A program made the translations under genes and the position numbers. A stretch of 64,000 nucleotides of DNA from Microbacterium hatanonis (lineage in GTDB: Bacteria; Actinomycetota; Actinomycetes; Actinomycetales; Microbacteriaceae), in contig NZ_VRSV01000001.1 of NCBI RefSeq assembly GCF_008017415.1, positions 186,001-250,000 on the forward strand, read 5' to 3'. The notes beneath the pieces were generated by a model. The model ran no database searches. It saw nothing but the letters and a program-made list of their open reading frames with translations, and was not told the DNA's origin. Positions 52,924 through 61,677 of the stretch are shown here, one piece after another; the stretch's first letter is position 1, and every line of letters starts with the position of its first letter.

Positions 52924-53628
52924 TCAGAGCTTGCCGGGGCCGTCGATCGCGCCCGAGCACACGGCGTTCGGTTCGGGGGCGTTCTGGCTGCGCCAGTACT
53001 CGGTGAAGAACTGCTCGATGCGCGGGTCGTCGGCCGAGTCGATCTTGAGCTGGTGGTCCCAGGCGCTCAGGACGATCGGGGAGTCGAGACCCTCGTAGGG
53101 GGAGAGGAGCATGTAGGTGGCCGGGAGCTTCGACTTGAGGGTCGTGAGCTCCTCGTCGCTCACCGCGTTGGCGTCGTAGGTCACCCAGACGGCGCCGTGC
53201 TCCATCGAGTGGACGGCGTTCTCGTTCGCCTGGGGCTCGGTGTAGACGCCGCAGTTGAGCCAGACGGCGTTGTGCGGGCCGCCGGCGGGCGGGGTCTGCT
53301 CGTAGGTGACGGCGCCCTCGACGTGGTTGTTCGGGAGGTCGAAGGTCTCGACGCCGTCGATCTCGGTACCCGTCGCGTTGGCACCCGGGTAGGTCGGGGC
53401 GGCCTGCGGGGCGAAGATGAACGACGCGGCGACGAGGGCGATGATCGCAAGGCCAGCGGTGCCGCCGACGACCCACCACAGCAGCTTGCTGCGGCGGCGC
53501 TTGGCGAGCTGGCGCTGGTACTCGGCGAGCTTCTCCTGGCGCTTCTGCTCGCGCTGCTGTTTGACCGTCTGGTTGATCTGCGACTGCGTGGCGGGGTTGC
53601 CGCTGGTGCGGCGATTCTCGGAAGACAT
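52924..53628 (-). CDS. DUF3105 family membrane protein
   Basis: A 234-residue protein with a basic coiled N-terminus (about 18-48), one membrane span (about 50-72) and an extracytoplasmic DUF3105 domain. Characteristic segments are GGPHNAVWLNCGVY and VHSMEHGAVWVTY, in which the histidines and cysteine could bind metal. The inner ATG is chosen as start; the frame continues 63 bases upstream to a GTG. It is co-transcribed with DUF305. Function is not known. Confidence 0.88.
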   Translation of the reverse strand: MSSENRRTSGNPATQSQINQTVKQQREQKRQEKLAEYQRQLAKRRRSKLLWWVVGGTAGLAIIALVAASFIFAPQAAPTYPGANATGTEIDGVETFDLPNNHVEGAVTYEQTPPAGGPHNAVWLNCGVYTEPQANENAVHSMEHGAVWVTYDANAVSDEELTTLKSKLPATYMLLSPYEGLDSPIVLSAWDHQLKIDSADDPRIEQFFTEYWRSQNAPEPNAVCSGAIDGPGKL

Positions 53629-53700
53629 GTGCGTGGTGTGGGCGCTTCTGCTCGGGGGCGAGGACCGTCGGCGGAACTCCGACGGTTTCACCCTATGCGG

Positions 53701-53805
53701 GAGAATGCGTTCGAGCCTGAGAATGCACTCGAACGGTCATGAATGACACGGTGCGAAGACCGGATCGGTTCGATATCATCGATATCACACGACCGAATCG
53801 ATTCG
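53701..53805. promoter_or_regulatory. Palindrome-rich divergent regulatory region
   Basis: The gap between DUF3105 and the Bcr-type exporter holds, in order, an 18-bp tandem duplication starting GAGAATGC (53701-53718, 53719-53736), the inverted repeat CGTTCGA/TCGAACG (53708-53735), GTCATGAATGAC (53736-53747), paired GATATC sites (53772-53777, 53781-53786) and the 12-bp palindrome CGAATCGATTCG (53794-53805). The DNA is less GC-rich than its surroundings. It probably contains both promoters and several operators. Confidence 0.6.
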
Positions 53806-53897
53806 ATCCTGCGAGATCGAATGCCGTGGTCGCACCGATCCCCCCTCCTTCGCCCGGCGCGTCCGGGTGTTCGCCGACGTCCTGAAACGAAGACTTC

Positions 53898-55238
53898 TTG
53901 CTCGACACCGCCTCCACCCCCGTCGTCCCCGATCGCGCACCGACGGGTGCGCCCGCCACGACCGGCGCCATCCGCACCCTCGGGTCGAATCCGGCGACCG
54001 CGCCGATCATGCTGCACCCGGGCGATGCGATCCCGGCGCGCCGACGCATCGTGTTCATCGTGCTGCTCGGGGCGCTGACGGCCCTCGGCCCGTTCACGAT
54101 CGACATGTACCTGCCGGCCTTCCCGATCCTGCGGGAGGACTTCCAGACGACGGAGGCGGCGATCCAGTTGACGCTGGCCGGGACGATGATCGGCTTCGCC
54201 CTGGGCCAGCTGATCGTCGGCCCCCTCAGCGACAAGGTGGGGCGCCGCATCCCGCTCCTCATCGTGACCGGCCTGCACGTCGTCGCGAGCGTGCTCGCCG
54301 CCTTCGCCCCGAGCCTCGAGCTGCTGGGTGCCGCGCGGGTGCTGATGGGCATGGGGGCCGCCGCCGGCGGCGTGGTCGCGATGGCCATCGTCCGCGACCT
54401 CTTCGGAGGCAAACGGCTCGTGGTCGTGCTCTCGCGCCTCGCGCTCATCACGGGCGTCGCGCCCGTGATCGCGCCGCTGGTCGGCTCGGCCCTGCTCGAG
54501 ATCATGCCCTGGCGCGGTCTGTTCATCGTTCTCGCCGCGTACGGCGCGCTCATGCTGGTGTGCGCCCTGTTCCTCATCTTCGAGACGCTTCCGCCCGCCC
54601 GTCGTCAGGACCGCGGTGCGACCACGGTGATGCAGCGCTACCGGAGCGTCTTCAGCGACCGTGTCTTCGTCGGCGTGCTCGTGATCGGCGGGATGAGCTT
54701 CAGCGGGTTGTTCTCGTACCTGTCGGCGTCGTCGTTCCTCTTCCAGGGCACGTACGGGTTCAACGCGCAGATGTACGGCGTGCTCTTCGCGGTCAACTCC
54801 GTCGGTCTCGTCATCGGCAATCAGATCGCCGCCCGCCTCGCCGCGCGCTTCGGCCCGCAGTGGGTGCTCGCCTTCTCGACGTCGGTGCTCATCGTGGCCG
54901 CGGGGGCGATCATCGTGGCCGACCAGCTGGGCCTCGGACTCTGGGGCACGGTCATCCCGCTGTTCGTCTTCATGACCGCGTGCGGCTTCACCTTCCCGTG
55001 CGTGCAGGTGCTCGCGCTCGACCGGCACGGGAAGGCTGCCGGCACCGCCGCATCCGTGCTCGGAGCCGTCAACTTCGGTGTCGCCGGCCTCGTCTCGCCG
55101 CTCGTGGGCTGGCTCTCGGGTTCGGCGGGGATCACGGCGACGTCGATGGCGGTCGTGATGTTCGGCTGCGCCCTCATCGGCGCCGCGTCGCTCTGGTTCA
55201 TCGTGCGACCGAGGAGCGTCGCGCAGCTGACGCCCTGA
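53898..55238 (+). CDS. MFS drug exporter, Bcr/CflA family
   Basis: A 446-residue proton-coupled exporter with twelve predicted spans. It has ALTALGPFTIDMYLPAFP at the first span and the loop GPLSDKVGRR, both typical of Bcr/CflA. The start is uncertain: a TTG with a weak purine stretch gives this length, and an ATG at 54009 would still leave all spans intact. Substrate is unknown. The adjacent convergent IclR gene ends four bases later. Confidence 0.87.
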   Translation: MLDTASTPVVPDRAPTGAPATTGAIRTLGSNPATAPIMLHPGDAIPARRRIVFIVLLGALTALGPFTIDMYLPAFPILREDFQTTEAAIQLTLAGTMIGFALGQLIVGPLSDKVGRRIPLLIVTGLHVVASVLAAFAPSLELLGAARVLMGMGAAAGGVVAMAIVRDLFGGKRLVVVLSRLALITGVAPVIAPLVGSALLEIMPWRGLFIVLAAYGALMLVCALFLIFETLPPARRQDRGATTVMQRYRSVFSDRVFVGVLVIGGMSFSGLFSYLSASSFLFQGTYGFNAQMYGVLFAVNSVGLVIGNQIAARLAARFGPQWVLAFSTSVLIVAAGAIIVADQLGLGLWGTVIPLFVFMTACGFTFPCVQVLALDRHGKAAGTAASVLGAVNFGVAGLVSPLVGWLSGSAGITATSMAVVMFGCALIGAASLWFIVRPRSVAQLTP

Positions 55239-55242
55239 TCCG

Positions 55243-55980
55243 TCAGCCGAGCGCGTCCGCGCCGGCGAGCTCGGACGCCGCCTCGCGGAGCACCGACAGG
55301 TGCCGAGCGGCGACCGAGATGCCCGCGAGGGTCGTGGCGAGCGCCACCGCGCCGAGCGGCTGGTCGCCGGCGCCCTTCACCGGCACCGCGAGGCACCCGG
55401 TTCCCGACGACAGGAGCCCGGCCTGCTCGGCGTACCCGCGGGCGGCCACCGCAGCGGTGATGGCCGCGAGGTCGTCGGCGTCGGCGTGCACGCGCCACCG
55501 GGTGGCCGACGGCGAGCGAGGGGGACGCCCGGCGAGCCAGAGATGGCCGGCGGCGGAGCGCGTGGGGTCGGACAGGAGCAGCGCACGATCGGTGAGCGGC
55601 CGACGAGGATCCTCGTCGATCACCGACATCCCCGTGTCGTGGAACGCGAGCAGGTGCACGGCCTCGCCCAGACTCGCCCGTGCACGGGCGAGGATCTGCT
55701 GTCGTGGTGAGATCTTCCGCGCATCGACGATCGCCGCCAGCTCGATGACGCGCGCACCGAGCATGAACCCGGTGAAGTCGGGACGGCGGACGAGGTACTC
55801 GTCCTGGACGAGCGCGTTCAGCGTGCGGTAGACGGTCGCCCGGGGGGCGCCCACGAGGCGGGCGATATCGGCTGCGCTCGCGCCGGAGGGGTGGCGAGCG
55901 ATCTGTTCGAGGAGCTCCAGGGCGAGGCCGACGCCGCCGCCCGACACGCGCGGCGTGCGAGGGAGCTCCGTCGCGCTCAC
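55243..55980 (-). CDS. IclR family transcriptional regulator
   Basis: A 245-residue regulator with an N-terminal winged helix (IARLVGAPRATVYRTLNAL) and an IclR effector domain (GTGCLAVPVKGAGDQPLGAVAL near the end, about residues 195-216). The GTG start overlaps the permease stop by GTGA, so the regulator is co-translated with the transporter it probably controls. Effector unknown, likely the permease substrate. Confidence 0.88.
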   Translation of the reverse strand: MSATELPRTPRVSGGGVGLALELLEQIARHPSGASAADIARLVGAPRATVYRTLNALVQDEYLVRRPDFTGFMLGARVIELAAIVDARKISPRQQILARARASLGEAVHLLAFHDTGMSVIDEDPRRPLTDRALLLSDPTRSAAGHLWLAGRPPRSPSATRWRVHADADDLAAITAAVAARGYAEQAGLLSSGTGCLAVPVKGAGDQPLGAVALATTLAGISVAARHLSVLREAASELAGADALG

Positions 55981-57422
55981 GCGTCGCGCCCGGAGGAGCT
56001 CGCGATCGTGTCGCTCGCGACCGCCCAGTCGTGCATCCCCACCCTCTCGGCCAGGCCTGGCCGTCGCAGCAGGCGCACGCCGCCTGCCACGACGAGAGCG
56101 CCGAGCACGCCCAGCGCGGTCGCCAGGCCCGGGAGGGCGGCGGCGTCGGTGCCGAGGATGTAGGCGACGAGGATCGTGCTCAGGGCGAGGAGGGGAGCCA
56201 GGGCCAGCACCGCCGACCGCAGGGTCAGCTCGCCGATGCGGGCGAGGAAGACGGGAGCGGCGAGGCAGACCAGACCGTAGGCGATGAGGAACCCGACGGT
56301 CGATCCGGCGGTGGTGAACAGGCGCAGATCGCCCCGGGTCCCCCCGAGGGCGAGGACGCCGATCGGCACGACGGTGACGACCGCGGTGAGGATCAGGGCG
56401 CCCGCGGCCGGCACGCCCTTCGCGGTCGTGCGACCGAAGGCGCGCGGGATGATCCCCTCCCGGCTCAGCGCGAAGGCGACCCGGGTCGCGGCGTTCGTCA
56501 TCGCCAACGCGCACGCGAGGAACGACACCCCCACGATGAGGTCGGCGAAACCGGCGAGGCCATCGGCTCCCGCGATGCTGCTGGCGCGCGGGTCTTCGGC
56601 GACCAGCGACAGCTGCGCGGCGGTGCCCACGAGCATCACGGCCGCGGCCGCGCCGACGCTGAGCAGGACGCCACGGGGCACGGCGGCGAAAGGGCGTCGC
56701 GTCTCGGGTCCGAGCCCGGCGCCGCTCTCGAAGCCGACGAAACCGATGAGGGCGAAGGTCACCCCCGCGGTGATCGCCTGGAGGGAGAAGTGCTCGGGGC
56801 GCGGTACGAGGAGGCTCAGGTCCCACCCCGTCACGCTCAGGGCGGCGATCGACAGCCCGATGACGGTCACGACGGCGACGGTCTCCAGCACCAGGAGGAT
56901 GCGGGTCGACACCCGCAGCCCGAGGGCCAGCACGGCCGCGATCACGGTGCCCGCCGCGGCCACGACGGCGATCCTGCTCCACGTGGGGGCGGAGTCCGCG
57001 CCGCTGATCAGCCCGGCGATGCGCTCGGATCCGGAGAACAGGGTGCTCAACGCCACCGAGAGGTAGCCGATCGCCAGTGCGCTGCCTCCGACCAGCCCCC
57101 AGGCCGGCCCGAGCCCGCGTGCCGTGTACGTGTACAGCGAGCCGGTGCTGGAGACGCGGCGCCCGAAGACGCCGATGACCCCGCCGATGGCCAGCACGAT
57201 CGCGATGGTCAGCACGATGTCGAGGAAGGCGAACGAGCCGCTTCGCGCGTACAGGGCCGACGGGTGCACAAGGAGGACGCCGGCCGGGGCGATCGCCGCG
57301 ACGGACTGGGCGACGACGTCGATGGTGCGCGCGTGGCGACGACGGAGCCCTCCGAACGGCGACGTCGTGCCGAGGTCGGTGCGCGGTCGCGCCGACCGGA
57401 TCGCGTCTGCGAGTGCACTCAT
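55977..57422 (-). CDS. APC family amino-acid/amine permease
   Basis: A 481-residue inner-membrane permease with about twelve predicted spans. The N-terminal APC motif (SVAAIAPAGVLLVHPSALYA) and the loop GRRVSSTGSLYTYTARGLG are present. The inner ATG is chosen since AAGGGGG lies five bases upstream. A TACGTT -10 (57444-57449) sits within the small palindrome CGCGA-N5-TCGCG (57440-57454), which could bind the downstream-encoded IclR. No catabolic enzyme is attached, so the substrate cannot be inferred. Confidence 0.88.
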   Translation of the reverse strand: MSALADAIRSARPRTDLGTTSPFGGLRRRHARTIDVVAQSVAAIAPAGVLLVHPSALYARSGSFAFLDIVLTIAIVLAIGGVIGVFGRRVSSTGSLYTYTARGLGPAWGLVGGSALAIGYLSVALSTLFSGSERIAGLISGADSAPTWSRIAVVAAAGTVIAAVLALGLRVSTRILLVLETVAVVTVIGLSIAALSVTGWDLSLLVPRPEHFSLQAITAGVTFALIGFVGFESGAGLGPETRRPFAAVPRGVLLSVGAAAAVMLVGTAAQLSLVAEDPRASSIAGADGLAGFADLIVGVSFLACALAMTNAATRVAFALSREGIIPRAFGRTTAKGVPAAGALILTAVVTVVPIGVLALGGTRGDLRLFTTAGSTVGFLIAYGLVCLAAPVFLARIGELTLRSAVLALAPLLALSTILVAYILGTDAAALPGLATALGVLGALVVAGGVRLLRRPGLAERVGMHDWAVASDTIASSSGRDA

Positions 57423-57651
57423 GGCGACCCCCTTCGACTCGCGAACGTATCGCGGGTGCTTTTCGTGCAGGAACGCGGGGTGTTTCCGGCTCGTGACACG
57501 GGGTGGGAACAGTCGGGGTGCGACGGGCCCGCGCGTCTCAGCCGCGTTCTCAGAGGTGTTCGACGGCACACATCGTCGGGAAACGGCGCGCGGTCAGACT
57601 CGCCGACGACGCCGCTTGCGTCCTCGTCCCGCATCCGTCGAAAGGACCTCC

Positions 57652-58479
57652 GTGACAGAGTCACCGCTTCCCCCTGGGGGAGACCCGCCCCAGCCGCTCC
57701 GGCGCCGGTTCCTCACACCGCGCTCGCTCGGCATCGCCTCGGCGGTGTCCGCGGGGGCGGCCGCCGTCGCGCTCGTCTTCGCCACGCAGATGGCCGTGCA
57801 GGCCACGGCACCCGAGCCGGGGCCGTCGTCGACCCCCATCGCCGCCGACAGCACCGACGAGAACGCGCCGGAGAAGGCCGAGACCGTGGCCCCGCCGGCG
57901 GTCGTGGCCGCCGCCTACGACCAGTTGAGCGGCGCGGAGGTCGAGTACGTCCGCCACCTCGGGGCGCAGGCGCCGGAGTTCGCAGCCGGCGTCGACGTCT
58001 TCGGCGAGCCCGGTCTGCAGTTCCTCTCCACCGACGTCGCCGACCCGCAGGCGTACACGGACGGTCAACGCCGGCTGCTGTCGCTCTACTACGACTACGG
58101 CACCGACGAGACCGTCAGCATGATCGTCAACGCATCGACGGGCGCGGTCGAGTCCGTCGACCGTGCGAGCGGATCGCAGCCGGCCCCCACCGACGCCGAG
58201 ACGGAGCTCGCCTGGCGTCTGCTTCTCGAGTCGGATGCCGCATCCGCCCTCTCCGAGCAGTTCGCCACCCTCACGGCGGGGTCGAGTCTCACCCCCGGAT
58301 CGGCAGAGGTGGAGCTCACCGCCCACTCGTTCGTCTCGGACGCCGCGGCGTTCGGCGCCGAGAGCTGCGGCGCGCAGCGCTGCGTGCAACTGCTGGCTCA
58401 GGTGGACGGCGGCTCGTTCCTCACGACCAGCACCTACGTCGTCAACCTGTCCACTCGAACGATCCTGACCGTCGCATGA
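57652..58479 (+). CDS. Membrane-anchored protein resembling copper amine oxidase N2/N3 domains
   Basis: A 275-residue protein whose GTG start has AAAGGA five bases upstream. Residues 1-27 are basic and cytoplasmic, 28-50 form one membrane span, and the rest is outside. Residues about 85-170 (with RRLLSLYYDYGTDETVSMIV then NASTGAVESV) look like the beta-sheet of a copper amine oxidase N2 domain; residues 178-275 could be a second similar domain, with a possible disulfide CGAQRC (239-244). A PepSY-like fold is the main alternative. It precedes a catalytic-domain-only amine oxidase by 38 bases, which suggests the missing N-domains are supplied in trans. No homology search was possible. Confidence 0.65.
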   Translation: MTESPLPPGGDPPQPLRRRFLTPRSLGIASAVSAGAAAVALVFATQMAVQATAPEPGPSSTPIAADSTDENAPEKAETVAPPAVVAAAYDQLSGAEVEYVRHLGAQAPEFAAGVDVFGEPGLQFLSTDVADPQAYTDGQRRLLSLYYDYGTDETVSMIVNASTGAVESVDRASGSQPAPTDAETELAWRLLLESDAASALSEQFATLTAGSSLTPGSAEVELTAHSFVSDAAAFGAESCGAQRCVQLLAQVDGGSFLTTSTYVVNLSTRTILTVA

Positions 58480-58517
58480 CCGCCCACCGGCCCATCCACA
58501 GGGAGAAGAAGAAACCG

Positions 58518-60380
58518 ATGATCACACGTGCACTCAGCACGGTCACCAGCGCGGCCTTGCTCGCGGGAGGACTGCTGTTCCTCGCGCCCGCCGCCGCGTC
58601 GGCCCAGACCGTCACCGAGGCCTCCTGCTCGGGGGACTCCCTCGTCTCGGAGGAGCTCGCCTCCGGCTCGTCGTGGCAGATGTGCTGGCGCATCGACACC
58701 TACCGGGGGCTCGTCCTCGACAAGGTCGCCTACCAGCCCCGAGACGACGAGGCCCCGATGCTCGTCCTCGACTCCATCGCCCTGGCTCAGCTCAACGTGC
58801 CGTACGACTCCGGTGTCACCGAGTACAACGACGTCACCACCTACCAAGTGGGCGGACGCCGCCTCCAGGCGATCACCGCCGTCGACTGCCCGGTCGGCGA
58901 GGTGCGTACCTCGTGGGTGGACGCCAATCGCGGTGAGATCCCCGCGCTGTGCGTCGGCGAGGAGGACTCGGGAATCGCGTACCGCTCGAACATCACCAAC
59001 GACGCCCTGTACGCCGCCCAGGGCACCGATCTCGTGCTGCACACGGTCTCGCGCATCGGCTGGTACGAGTACCAGACCGAGTACCGCTTCCACGACGACG
59101 GCGAGATCTCGGTGAACCTCGGCGCCACCGGCGACCTGTCGCCGAACGACTACGTCAACGTGGTCAACCAGGGGTGGCCTCTCGCCCCCGGCCAGGAGGA
59201 CTTCGCGGTCAACCACTACCACTCCGCGTTCTGGCGCGTGGACTTCGGCATCGACAGCGGCGAGAGCCTCGCCGTCGAGAAGTTCGCGACCACTCCGACG
59301 GGCGAGTACGGCACGACCGGCGACACCGGGCGCACCGCGATCCTGAACACGGAGATCACGCCCGTCACGAACGAGACCAAGACCCTCGGGGCGAATCGCG
59401 AGGCCTACCGCGTGGTCAACCCCGAGAGCCTCAACGCGGACGGGCACGCCCGGTCGTACGAGATCATCGTTCCGCGCGATCAGGCGTACAACCTCAACCC
59501 CGAGACCGACTACGACATCGCGTTCACCAACGCGAAGTCCGACGAGGTGCACGCGAGCTACAACCTGATCCCGAGCAAGTCGGGCCAGATGGTCACCGAC
59601 TACATTGCCGACGGCGAGACCCTCGACGACCCGGTCGCCTGGGTGAACGTGGGCTTCCACCACATCAACCGCGACGAGGACCAGAGCCCGATGCCGATCC
59701 ACTGGCAGGGCTTCACTCTCTACCCGCGCGACTTCGCAGCTCAGGCCCCGAACATCCCCGAGGGGCGCAAATGGGTGAACGGCGACATGCGCGGCGTTCC
59801 GAACCCCAACATCACGCCCACCCCGACCGCGACGCCGACCCCGACGGCGAGCCCGACCACCGGTCCGACGACGGAGCCCACCACGGCGCCGACGACAGGC
59901 CCGACCACGGCGCCGACGACGGGCCCGACGCCCGGGGAGTCCGGAACCCCGACCACCGCGCCGACGGTCGGATCGATCGTCTTCGGAGCTCCGCAGGTCG
60001 CACCCGGTGGGCGTCAGACCGCGACGGCCTCGGGGTTCGCCCCGGGTGAGACGGTGAGCGCGGTGCTCCACTCCGAGCCGGTCGACGTCGGCACGTACGT
60101 CGCCGACGACTCGGGAACCGTGACGGCCTCGTTCACGGTGCCGTCGGGCACCTCGACGGGCGAGCACCGTCTCGTCCTGACCGGGCAGACCTCGTCGGCG
60201 TCGGCGGAGGGCACCTTCACGGTCACCGCGGCCGCGACGGCGTCGATCCTGGGGTCGCTCGCCGACACCGGTTCCGACGCGAACAAGTGGGCGCTCTCGG
60301 GGCTTCTCCTCCTCCTCGCCGGTGCGGGGCTGGCGGCGATGTCGCTCCGCCTGCGTCGCTCGACCCACCAGGTCGTGTGA
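58518..60380 (+). CDS. Catalytic-domain copper amine oxidase, LAxTG wall-anchored
   Basis: A 620-residue exported protein. Signal peptide 1-29; copper amine oxidase catalytic domain about 45-410; Thr/Pro linker 430-480; an Ig-like domain about 485-570; sorting signal LADTG (581-585), hydrophobic 591-608, basic tail. By comparison with Arthrobacter enzyme I place the catalytic base at Asp105 (YND), the TPQ-precursor Tyr183 in GWYEY (usual motif NYD/E), copper ligands His233 and His235 (NHYHSAFWRVDF) and His381/382 (VGFHHINRDED). The Asn before the TPQ tyrosine is replaced by Trp. N2/N3 domains are absent. It would oxidise primary amines at the cell wall, producing aldehyde, ammonia and peroxide, if active. 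Confidence 0.82.
   Translation: MITRALSTVTSAALLAGGLLFLAPAAASAQTVTEASCSGDSLVSEELASGSSWQMCWRIDTYRGLVLDKVAYQPRDDEAPMLVLDSIALAQLNVPYDSGVTEYNDVTTYQVGGRRLQAITAVDCPVGEVRTSWVDANRGEIPALCVGEEDSGIAYRSNITNDALYAAQGTDLVLHTVSRIGWYEYQTEYRFHDDGEISVNLGATGDLSPNDYVNVVNQGWPLAPGQEDFAVNHYHSAFWRVDFGIDSGESLAVEKFATTPTGEYGTTGDTGRTAILNTEITPVTNETKTLGANREAYRVVNPESLNADGHARSYEIIVPRDQAYNLNPETDYDIAFTNAKSDEVHASYNLIPSKSGQMVTDYIADGETLDDPVAWVNVGFHHINRDEDQSPMPIHWQGFTLYPRDFAAQAPNIPEGRKWVNGDMRGVPNPNITPTPTATPTPTASPTTGPTTEPTTAPTTGPTTAPTTGPTPGESGTPTTAPTVGSIVFGAPQVAPGGRQTATASGFAPGETVSAVLHSEPVDVGTYVADDSGTVTASFTVPSGTSTGEHRLVLTGQTSSASAEGTFTVTAAATASILGSLADTGSDANKWALSGLLLLLAGAGLAAMSLRLRRSTHQVV
59853..59924 (+). repeat. Three 24-bp tandem repeats encoding the Thr/Pro linker
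   Basis: Three units of eight codons encode PTTGPTTE, PTTAPTTG and PTTAPTTG. They form the wall-spanning linker of the amine oxidase-like protein, and such repeats commonly vary in number between strains. Confidence 0.8.
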
Positions 60381-60458
60381 CGGTCGCGGGTGGTCCGGAC
60401 GTGCTCCGGGCCACCCGCCTCCGCTCCGCCCAAGACAGCCCGCACAGAGAGCAGACCC

Positions 60459-61136
60459 ATGACACGCAGCAGGATGGCCGTCGTCGGCGTCACGGTGGCC
60501 TCGCTCACCGCCGCCGCCATCGTCGCGGTGAGCGTGCTCGGAATGGCCCCGCCGCTCGAGGGCGCGACCGTCGCGGCCGCGCGCGCGGCGGTCGTGGAGT
60601 TCCCCACGGAGGTCGACTACTGCTACGTGGAGGGCATGCGACCCCATCACGAGCAGGCGCTCGAGATGAGCGAGCTGGTGCTCGCCGCCGACGGGGTGAG
60701 CGACCGGGTGCGCGCGCTCGCCGAGTTCATCGTCGTCGATCAGACACGCGAGATCGAGCAGATGTCGGCGTGGCGGAAGGCATGGGCCGACGCCCTGGCC
60801 GAGTCGTCGGGCGACAGCCCCGCGGCGCACGCGCACGACGCGCCCGCCGAGACGTCACCCGACGACGTGGCGACGGGGTGCGGTCACTCCTCCCACAGCG
60901 AGATGGCGGGGATGGCGACCCCCGACCAGCTCGCGGCCCTCGGCGCCGCATCGGGGAGCGACGCGGAGCGTCTGTTCCTCCAGCTCATGATCGTTCATCA
61001 CGAGGGCGCACTCGTCATGGCCGAGAAGGCCGTGAAGGAGGGGAGGAACGCGTTCATCCGCTCGTCGGGGAAGCATGTGATCGTCGAGCAGAAACGAGAG
61101 ATCGACGCCATGACGGCGCTTCTGGCGGAGTCGTGA
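60459..61136 (+). CDS. DUF305 family secreted protein, His/Met-rich
   Basis: A 225-residue protein with one N-terminal membrane span (about 6-27) and an external DUF305 domain. Motifs are MRPHHEQALEMSEL and MIVHHEGALVMAEKAV, with an insertion rich in potential copper ligands (AHAHDA, CGHSSHSEMAGM). Ribosome site is weak. It lies between the amine oxidase and signal peptidase genes, so copper delivery or storage for the oxidase is an attractive inference. Its stop overlaps the next start by GTGA. Confidence 0.9.
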   Translation: MTRSRMAVVGVTVASLTAAAIVAVSVLGMAPPLEGATVAAARAAVVEFPTEVDYCYVEGMRPHHEQALEMSELVLAADGVSDRVRALAEFIVVDQTREIEQMSAWRKAWADALAESSGDSPAAHAHDAPAETSPDDVATGCGHSSHSEMAGMATPDQLAALGAASGSDAERLFLQLMIVHHEGALVMAEKAVKEGRNAFIRSSGKHVIVEQKREIDAMTALLAES

Positions 61137-61648
61137 CCCCGGTCGCCGTGCGCCGCGTGCGCGCCGGCATCGCGGTCTCGGTGCCGCTGGTCGTCGCCGG
61201 TCTCGTGGTGGCGTCGTTCGGATCCGCCCGGGTGGTCAACGACTCCATGACCCCCACGCTCGCGGCGGGCTCCGTCGTGGTCTACGACCGGCTCCTGCCT
61301 CCGGCGCGAGGGGACATCGTGCTCTTCGCCGACCCGGGCGGGTGGGCCGATGAGCCCGGCGCGGTGCTCGTGAAGAGGGTGATCGGGATCGCCGGCGACA
61401 CCGTCGCGTGCTGCGAGGCGGGCACCGGGAACCTGGTCGTGAACGGGCAGCCCCTCGCCGAGACCTACATCGACGCCGCCCGCCCGGGCGGCAGCATCCG
61501 CTTCGCCGTCACCGTGTCGCCCGACGGACTCTGGGTCATGGGCGACAACCGCTCGGTGTCGCGCGACTCGCGCTCCGCGCTCGGCGACGACGATCACGGC
61601 ACCGTGCCGGCCTCGGCCGTTCGCGGGGTCGTGCGCGGCGCTCTCTGA
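61133..61648 (+). CDS. lepB: Signal peptidase I
   Basis: A 171-residue membrane-bound peptidase with one N-terminal span (about 10-30). The catalytic serine is in NDSMTPTL (Ser38), the lysine in VLVKRVIG (Lys81), and the box E GDNRSVSRDSR is intact. It is short, like Gram-positive accessory signal peptidases. The GTG start overlaps the DUF305 stop, so it is dedicated to this operon and probably processes its exported products. Confidence 0.92.
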   Translation: MTPVAVRRVRAGIAVSVPLVVAGLVVASFGSARVVNDSMTPTLAAGSVVVYDRLLPPARGDIVLFADPGGWADEPGAVLVKRVIGIAGDTVACCEAGTGNLVVNGQPLAETYIDAARPGGSIRFAVTVSPDGLWVMGDNRSVSRDSRSALGDDDHGTVPASAVRGVVRGAL

Positions 61649-61665
61649 CGCGCCTCTCGCGGGGC

Positions 61666-61671
61666 TACGCT
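61666..61671 (+). promoter_or_regulatory. -10 element of the leaderless DUF853 gene
   Basis: TACGCT ends six bases before the ATG at 61678 and no ribosome site is present, so this gene probably starts a new transcription unit despite the 29-base gap to lepB. Confidence 0.5.
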
Positions 61672-61677
61672 GACCGC

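Noticed and set aside
56031..60380. Reading the amine oxidase gene as a 1449-residue protein
   Set aside because: The upstream part is antisense to the APC permease gene; the signal peptide at 58518 marks the true start.
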